In this document: piece by piece, positions 58,701 through 64,000 of the stretch
How positions within the stretch are numbered: the first letter of the stretch is position 1
Layout: every line of letters starts with the position of its first letter
Source of the DNA: Clitoria ternatea
Taxonomy: Eukaryota > Streptophyta > Magnoliopsida > Fabales > Fabaceae
Length of the DNA: 64,000 bases
Reading direction: 5' to 3'
Assembly: GCA_037962975.1 (NCBI GenBank)
Contig: CM075676.1
Span: 48,718,001-48,782,000 of the forward strand
Translations under genes and position numbers: made by a program
The notes under the pieces: model-generated
What the model saw: only the letters and a program-made list of their open reading frames with translations
Databases searched by the model: none
What the model was told of the DNA's origin: nothing

Positions 58701-61052
58701 TTGGGGGAAGAAACCAGAGTTTCAATGTTAGCTCTTATAGGATTAGAAAATAATTGAGACAGTAATTGTTTCCTTACATGTTCAAGATGTGATCTCCTGA
58801 TTGAATCAACGATATCTTCACTTTATCTTTGACGGCAGGATATAATTTGATTAAATCTTCCTGGACATAATCATGCAGCTCCGCAGCAAATTCCACACCG
58901 GTTGGACCTCCTCCAACAACTACAAAATGAAGATTTGACCTTTGCTCTTCTTCGGAAAGACTAGGAAGAACAGCCTTCTCAAAGCAATCTATCACAGACA
59001 ATCTGATCTTCTTGGCATCCTCAACATCCTGACGGTAGAGCACATTTAAGATTAGTTGCAGTCTAACTATCAAACAAGAGTGTGAATGCGTGATGATAAC
59101 AATTCCTTTACACCAACAAGTTCAAAGATTCGTGAATGTCTTTATAAACCAACAATCTCAAAATACTTTAAAAAGATACCATTAATGATTATACACAGAA
59201 CAAATAAACTTACCTTCAGAAAATGACAATTCTCCTTCACACCAGGGGTATTAAAAGTATTTACTTGTGATCCTACTGCTACAACCAAGAAGTCATAGTT
59301 CAAAGAAAATTCACCACTTCCCACTAAGTTCTCAATATTGGACCGACAAAAAACCTTTTTGTTTGCAGAATCAATCTTGACACATTCCGCCTCCCAAAAT
59401 CGTACTTCTCCTTTTCTCTACATTGAGAAAGAAACAAACAAAAAGAAGTTCCTTATTACTTAACTAGTCAAGACAATAACAGGTTCAAGCCTTTTAAGAA
59501 TCCTTTTTTACAAGTTAAGCCTCAAATAGCAAATTATTTCTCATCATATTGCATGTACATACGTGATTATCAATAGTTATTCTTAGGATTCTAGTTCTGT
59601 TTTTCTCACCTTTTTAATGATGTTTCGGACTGGCTCTACAATGCTCCGTGCTTCAACTGTCCCACAAGTGACACTGGGTAACAAGGGAGTAAACGCAAAG
59701 TAGTTACGAGGCGAAACAACCTGAATATCATATAATGAAGCATCCAGATCCTTAAGGAAACTAGTAGCAGCCCATCCTGTTCCAAGAACCACGACTTTCT
59801 TTTTTGAGGGCTCATTGGCGTCAATGCTAGGACGTTCAACTCCTGATTGTAATTCTGAGTATGCCACCACACCACCACCACTGCAATTTCAAAGATCAGC
59901 TAGACTAACTGGAATAGAAAAATTTATTAACAAAAAATATTATATACGAGCCGGAAAAAAGAAAAGAAATACATCAATGGAAGCACTTACATAGACTTGT
60001 CAGTCGTCAACTTGATAAGAAACCATATTAAGCAAAACATGTTGGAACTCGTTTCAAATTGACTGTACTTTTTGAGGTTATATTCAGGCCACAGTTATTT
60101 AAGGGAAAAAAGGGTATGAGAACAGAAAATATATAGACAGGAAAATTTATATCTGATGGGACCAAGGAGAATGAAAAAAAAAACAGGATGGTGTGCATCT
60201 GGGATAAAAAAAAAGGAGAGGAAACTGGAAATGAGGCATATCTATTGGTGTTGGAATAGTTACAGAATTGAATGATATGAGTAGGGTCTTATTAGCTCAA
60301 ATGATAGAAGACAGGTATCAGAGAGATAATAAGTTATCACAACAGAGGATGTTTGCCCAAATTCTTATAAGGATTACTTTGGCTATATACTTGGTCGATG
60401 TAGTATCAAAACACATCTTTCTCGTGTTAAAGAGTGGATGGAGATATGATATACGAGGTTTGCAAGACTAGACATATGTGACTGTGAGTGACCAAAAAAT
60501 GAAAACTGAATAGGTTCTAACAAAATATTAGAATCAAGAATAGATTAGAGCTAACCAAACTGCGAAAGCTAACTCAAAGGTTGAGGGGGTAGGGGAAGGG
60601 AGATTGTCCAAATCATTGTTTGGCATATTCCTAGTTGATGTTTGGTCCCAACACAAATGCTATGCAGATCAAGAGAACTCAACTTGTCTATACCAATTCT
60701 AGGCAATTGGTGGGGCCTAGACAAAGATCATAACCCTAACATTGAAATACTTTCCAGGCAAACCCAAAAGTACTAAAGGCTTTAAGCTTTATCTCAAGAT
60801 CTATATATAGTCATCTCAGATTATGGAGAGTCATACAAGTGGCAGATAGTGAATGTGAGTAGATCAAAGTCTCAAGTCAGAATACATCAACTAAACTAAC
60901 AAACAAACACTGAAGTCACAAAATAGAATAGACAGTAACTAATATTAGGAGATAAAGAGAAGAAAAGAAGACCTGAGAGTGCAGAGAAGGAGAAGGTTGG
61001 GGGTGTTGTTAACAATCCTGGAAACTCTCATGAAGAAGGAACCGATCGTCAT
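49791..61052 (-). CDS. NDB1: External alternative NADPH dehydrogenase, NDB1-type, 10 exons
   Basis: Exons from 5' to 3' on the minus strand: 61052-60973, 59880-59610, 59417-59214, 59028-58778, 54015-53796, 53607-53503, 53206-52943, 52842-52721, 50105-49986, 49878-49791; all introns GT-AG; product 574 residues. Exon lengths 4-6 and 8-10 equal those of the gene at 37240-43149, so the two are tandem duplicates. Seen: GTGWAA (60-65, last Gly of the FAD motif changed to Ala), FVVVGGGPTGVEF (220-232), Q261 where the paralogue has Glu, which in this family goes with NADPH use; AIGDCSTINQRK; EF-hand loop DKNKSGTLTIEE (388-399); C-terminus VSWRTRVLVVSDW to DSSRV. Introns 4 (4762 bp) and 8 (2615 bp) are swollen by transposons, yet all splice sites and frames are intact. 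Confidence 0.93.
50460..51140 (+). mobile_element. copia LTR and gag fragment in NDB1-type intron 8
   Basis: An LTR-like stretch with a TATATATAAAAGG box near 50571 is followed by a gag start with stops: the plus frames give LTEDNFLAWMEHVDATIKGF and later VGYDWSYEIWKTL and AQVKQLKTRFQN, as in copia gag (UBN2-type). The rest of the element is absent. It lies antisense to the gene. Confidence 0.65.
51436..51938. repeat. MITE-like element in NDB1-type intron 8
   Basis: 503 bp with inverted ends: TTAGGGATGAGAATAGGTC at the left, and the right end, read on the minus strand, TTAGGGATAGAAATAGGCTG. The interior is AT-rich, without coding frames. The target duplication is unclear, so the superfamily cannot be fixed. 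Confidence 0.65.
55386..55707 (-). mobile_element. Complete TRIM element inside the copia fragment
   Basis: 322 bp. Two 105-bp LTRs (55386-55490 and 55603-55707) differ at one base. Read on the minus strand, each LTR runs TGTTGGAAGTCCCACATCG to CCTTTAACA. Next to the 5' LTR (minus sense) is TGGTATCAGAGCC (55602-55590), an initiator tRNA-Met primer site, and next to the 3' LTR a polypurine tract GGAGGGGGCG (55500-55491). The target duplication GATAC (55381-55385, 55708-55712) is perfect. The internal region is 112 bp with no coding capacity. The near-identical LTRs suggest a recent insertion. Confidence 0.95.
56075..57971 (-). mobile_element. Complete gag-only LTR retrotransposon (TR-GAG type)
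   Basis: 1897 bp with two LTRs of exactly 347 bp (56075-56421 and 57625-57971), which differ at about a dozen positions. On the minus strand each LTR runs TGTTAGACCCC to AACCTAACA. The target duplication GATGT (56070-56074, 57972-57976) is perfect. Beside the 3' LTR (minus sense) is a polypurine tract AGGAGGGGAAGG. The internal 1.2 kb carries only a gag gene; protease, RT and integrase are absent although the boundaries are intact, so it is a non-autonomous element of the terminal-repeat-with-GAG kind. It lies within the copia RNase H region. Confidence 0.92.
56450..57590 (-). pseudogene. Ty3-type gag of the TR-GAG element (few stops)
   Basis: From an ATG at 57590 the minus strand reads MEQRLLTVEKTTNNHGIQLA (coiled coil), then WLKKIVLPGFEGSDPLG, a stop in place of the usual Trp, then KPAERLRVAFMSMEGRACHW and WEEFSKALLNRYGD (retrotransposon gag core), later stops, and a zinc knuckle CFHCGLPFGPGHRC near 56600-56640. 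This is Ty3/gypsy-type gag. The stops look like single-base changes, so the gene decayed only recently. Confidence 0.85.
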
Positions 61053-61117
61053 GCTGTGAACACTGAGCAGTGAAGAGTGAAGGGCTTCAACTTCTTCTCA
61101 AGTTTCAGACATACCTG

Positions 61118-61126
61118 ACACGTGGC
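61118..61126 (-). promoter_or_regulatory. G-box upstream of NDB1-type gene
   Basis: On the minus strand GCCACGTGT, with the ACGTG core of G-box/ABRE elements, 66 bases upstream of the ATG at 61052. It may fall within the 5' leader or core promoter. Confidence 0.5.
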
Positions 61127-64000
61127 GTTCACATGTGCATATCTAGAACTGGTTCACTCACATGCCTTGCTGTTAACTTTTAAGCATTTTTTTAAATGAA
61201 AAGGTAAAGGAACGGCAATCCTTAGATCATGACATATACTTTATGTAAGAATAAAAAGATAGGATAAAATAAACTACATTTATCCAATGACTTGACATAA
61301 TAGTATTTTATTTAAGCCCCAACATATTACGCTACCTTTTTAGACTATCTATCTATTATGTCAAATGTGAGAAGCATCATTTTATTCTACGCATCGATAT
61401 TAATTATTTTATCTGAATTCAAATAACAAGGGATAAAATATCTTTCATCTCATCCTACTCATCTATTATTTTATCTTTTTTATAAAAAAAATCGAGTGGT
61501 CATTTTTATTTATTATTTCTCTCAACTTATGTTTTTTCATGTTTCCTTTCCCTTTCATTTTCTGAAATTGTTTTTCAGTTTTTGTGCATGTAGTGAAATC
61601 GAAATGGGACCATAAAATGCAAGGATTGGTTTGTGAAAGTTTTATGACTTTAAATCATTAATGATGAGCGTAATAAAATATGTTGAGTGCTCTTTAATCT
61701 TTTGTTTTGTGATTTGGGCGTACACAGACAATATATTTTTAATTAAATATATTTTAGCAAATATTCATATCAAGGTTAAATAGTGACTTAACCAAATGAA
61801 TCATGAAAAAGACTTATTTATTTTCCATTTTTATTGGTCAGATATTTTTTTACTAAAGACTTGATTTTCTTTCAACCAATTGACTCAAATATAGCTTAAT
61901 TAAGTTATTTAAGTCTTTCTTTCTAATCACACAAACAAATTGTGTGATTTTATTATTTGTTCAGTTAGTTTCACAACTGGTTAGGAGATTAATCAATGGT
62001 AAAGTCTATTCTTCAGGTCATGATGATTTTAAGTGACAACTAGCTTTTAAAAAAAAACAGATTTCAAATACATCATAAGTAAAGATCAAAGTGTATTTTC
62101 TTTTTACAAGAAATAAATTGATAATTATAAAATATTCATAATTATCACATCAATTTGCAAACAATAAGGAATTTCATATTATTAAATTATATTTCAACAA
62201 CTTCCATTTAAAAGCAATTGAATGATTTTAATTTTACATAAATTAGATGTCGTTATAATTTTTATTTCAATTCATATGCACCGAAAATAATTGAATTATT
62301 TTAATTTTACATAAATTAGATGTTGGTTATAAGTTTCATTTAAATTCATATGCATTGAAGGCTTCCCTACCGTTAGATCTTTCCGTAATGACAAATTTTA
62401 TGTTCTTTTATGACAAATTTTCATTGAATTTTTTATTATATTTTTGGGGGCAAATTTTTTAAAATATTTGTTTCTACTGTTTAAATTATTTATGTTCTTT
62501 TATTGGAATTTTAATGTTTATTTTAACATCTAATTTTATTAGTATTTATCCTAATCAATGAATTATTTTGATCTGAATATATTAATATTATTTTTTGTAA
62601 AAATGTTTTAAAAAAACTCGTGTGGGTCGTCAATATGCTAGTTAATTTTAAAATAAAATACTAATACATACTTGTGGGAAAAGAAAAAATACAGTTTTTA
62701 CATGTTCATAAACTACATTAAAATAAACTTTTATTAACACATTTAAAACTAAAACTAAACACAAATACTTAAAACTACATTAAAAATTGAAATGGTCTAG
62801 TCCGATAAGATAGGTTTTGCATTACATTAGGTTTCAACTACCTAATGGTCTTTTTCTAACCATAGAAAAATCGTGTTAACTACAAATCTAAAATGGTAGC
62901 CGTATAATAAGATTAAAAAATCAGAGAGCGTAACCAAAACATGGAGTGAAAACACCCGAATATATATATAATACTATTATTTAATTATTGACACAATCTT
63001 AAATCATGCAATATATATATATAATACCCTTTATAATTAAACTTTTGTCTTTAAGACCCACCATTTAATATTTGTTTTCATTATATAAACTCCTCTCTAA
63101 GAAAAAATCCAGCCTTTATCTTTAATGAGAAAAATAAGAACATGCTTAAAAGAATATCTTCAATTCCTCTCATTATACACACCGAAAAAAACTGATACAG
63201 AAAAAGATACAAATCATTACTAACAACCACAGATCAAGTAAAAAAGAAAATGCTTACGGGTAGCTCCTACACATAATTGAGTTACTCTTCGTCCTAATTC
63301 CTCATTTCTATTTAATCTAATATAATAATGGTCCTGATTAGTCATGATTAAATTATTTGATTAAACAACATTAACGTCATTTATCTAACAAATTAATTAA
63401 AATCTTACAGATTTTTTCATAAAATTATTCATTTCTCAATATCACTTTTTCTACATTAATCAAATCTCTTATTTATCTTTCAATAACCATACAAGTTCTA
63501 ATTAATTTATATTAACTTTAAAGACTAATTCCTACTTGTCATTCTATCTTTAATTAAGACGAATAAAAAGTGAAAAATTAATTATCTCTCAACATGCAAA
63601 TTTTTCCTATGCATACCTGCTCATTAGAATATAAAGAGCAACGTTATACTTCACCAAAAATAAACAATAAATACAAAGTGAGCTCAAGCCCTGGTATGAC
63701 AGATCTTAGTTAAATATTAGCAAGTGACCAAACATACAAATGCGACTTTGATGATGATTTATAATGCAGTATAAATGATTATCTCCGAGAAGAGCTAAAA
63801 TGGATTAAATAAAAGAATTCACAATAGAATAAGCTGCATACACAACACTTGCATGTGACCAAACACACTCATCCCAAGTAGCAATTAAAAAGAAAGTGAA
63901 CCTAGATTAACCATTTAAAAACCTCAAATGAGTCTCAGATATAGCAAATTCGCAAAACAGCACTACACTAAAAGGATTTAAATTTTGCAACATAAATGTT
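61127..64000. other. AT-rich intergenic DNA at the right end
   Basis: No gene, RNA or complete transposon recognised on either strand. The first few hundred bases are probably promoter of the NDB1-type gene. A short tandem duplication lies at 62212-62358. Confidence 0.5.
62212..62358. repeat. Tandem duplication of about 73 bp
   Basis: Two adjacent units (62212-62283 and 62286-62358) share AATTGAAT, TTTTAATTTTACATAAATTAGATG, GTTATAA and AATTCATATGCA with scattered changes. Confidence 0.75.

Overview
The window looks like AT-rich nuclear DNA from a flowering plant. Signs are spliced genes with GT-AG introns, plant-only families (wound-induced polypeptides, external type II NAD(P)H dehydrogenases with EF hands, a VAP4-type MSP protein), and Ty1/copia, Ty3/gypsy, Cassandra, TRIM, hAT and Stowaway elements. 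The element types and gene models fit a eudicot; a legume is plausible but not shown. There are no bacterial operons, CRISPR arrays or rRNA operons.

Layout. 1-4387: a decayed copia element split by a 3.4-kb hAT transposon. 6.3-8.5 kb: two small wound-induced polypeptide (WIP, DUF3774) genes. 9.2-22.1 kb: a repeat block with a copia LTR carrying a small hAT element, then two 3.7-kb solo LTRs of one family in opposite orientation only 137 bp apart (TSDs excluded), which makes a near-palindrome of about 7.6 kb. 23.6 kb: third WIP gene. 27.3-29.9 kb: a seven-exon VAP4-type gene. 31.2-34.3 kb: a deleted gypsy element with an intact Cassandra element (5S rRNA-derived LTRs) inside. 36.7 kb: a fourth, divergent WIP gene. 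37.2-43.1 kb (minus): ten-exon NDB2-type gene. 43.7-48.9 kb: Stowaway MITE and a broken copia element. 49.8-61.1 kb (minus): ten-exon NDB1-type gene, stretched by transposons in introns 4 and 8; intron 4 holds a copia fragment that itself carries a complete TRIM and a complete gag-only LTR element. 61.1-64 kb: AT-rich, no gene seen.

How the genes relate. The two NDB genes form a tandem pair with matching exon structure. At the residue that closes the second Rossmann beta strand one has Glu and the other Gln, which predicts one external NADH and one external NADPH dehydrogenase of the mitochondrial inner membrane. The four WIP genes are small stress-peptide paralogues, all on the plus strand and each with a TATA box. 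The VAP-WIP-NDB neighbourhood resembles what I recall of two Arabidopsis chromosome 4 segments, so this may be an old linkage group later opened up by transposons. All gene models are read from sequence and protein-family knowledge; no search was run.
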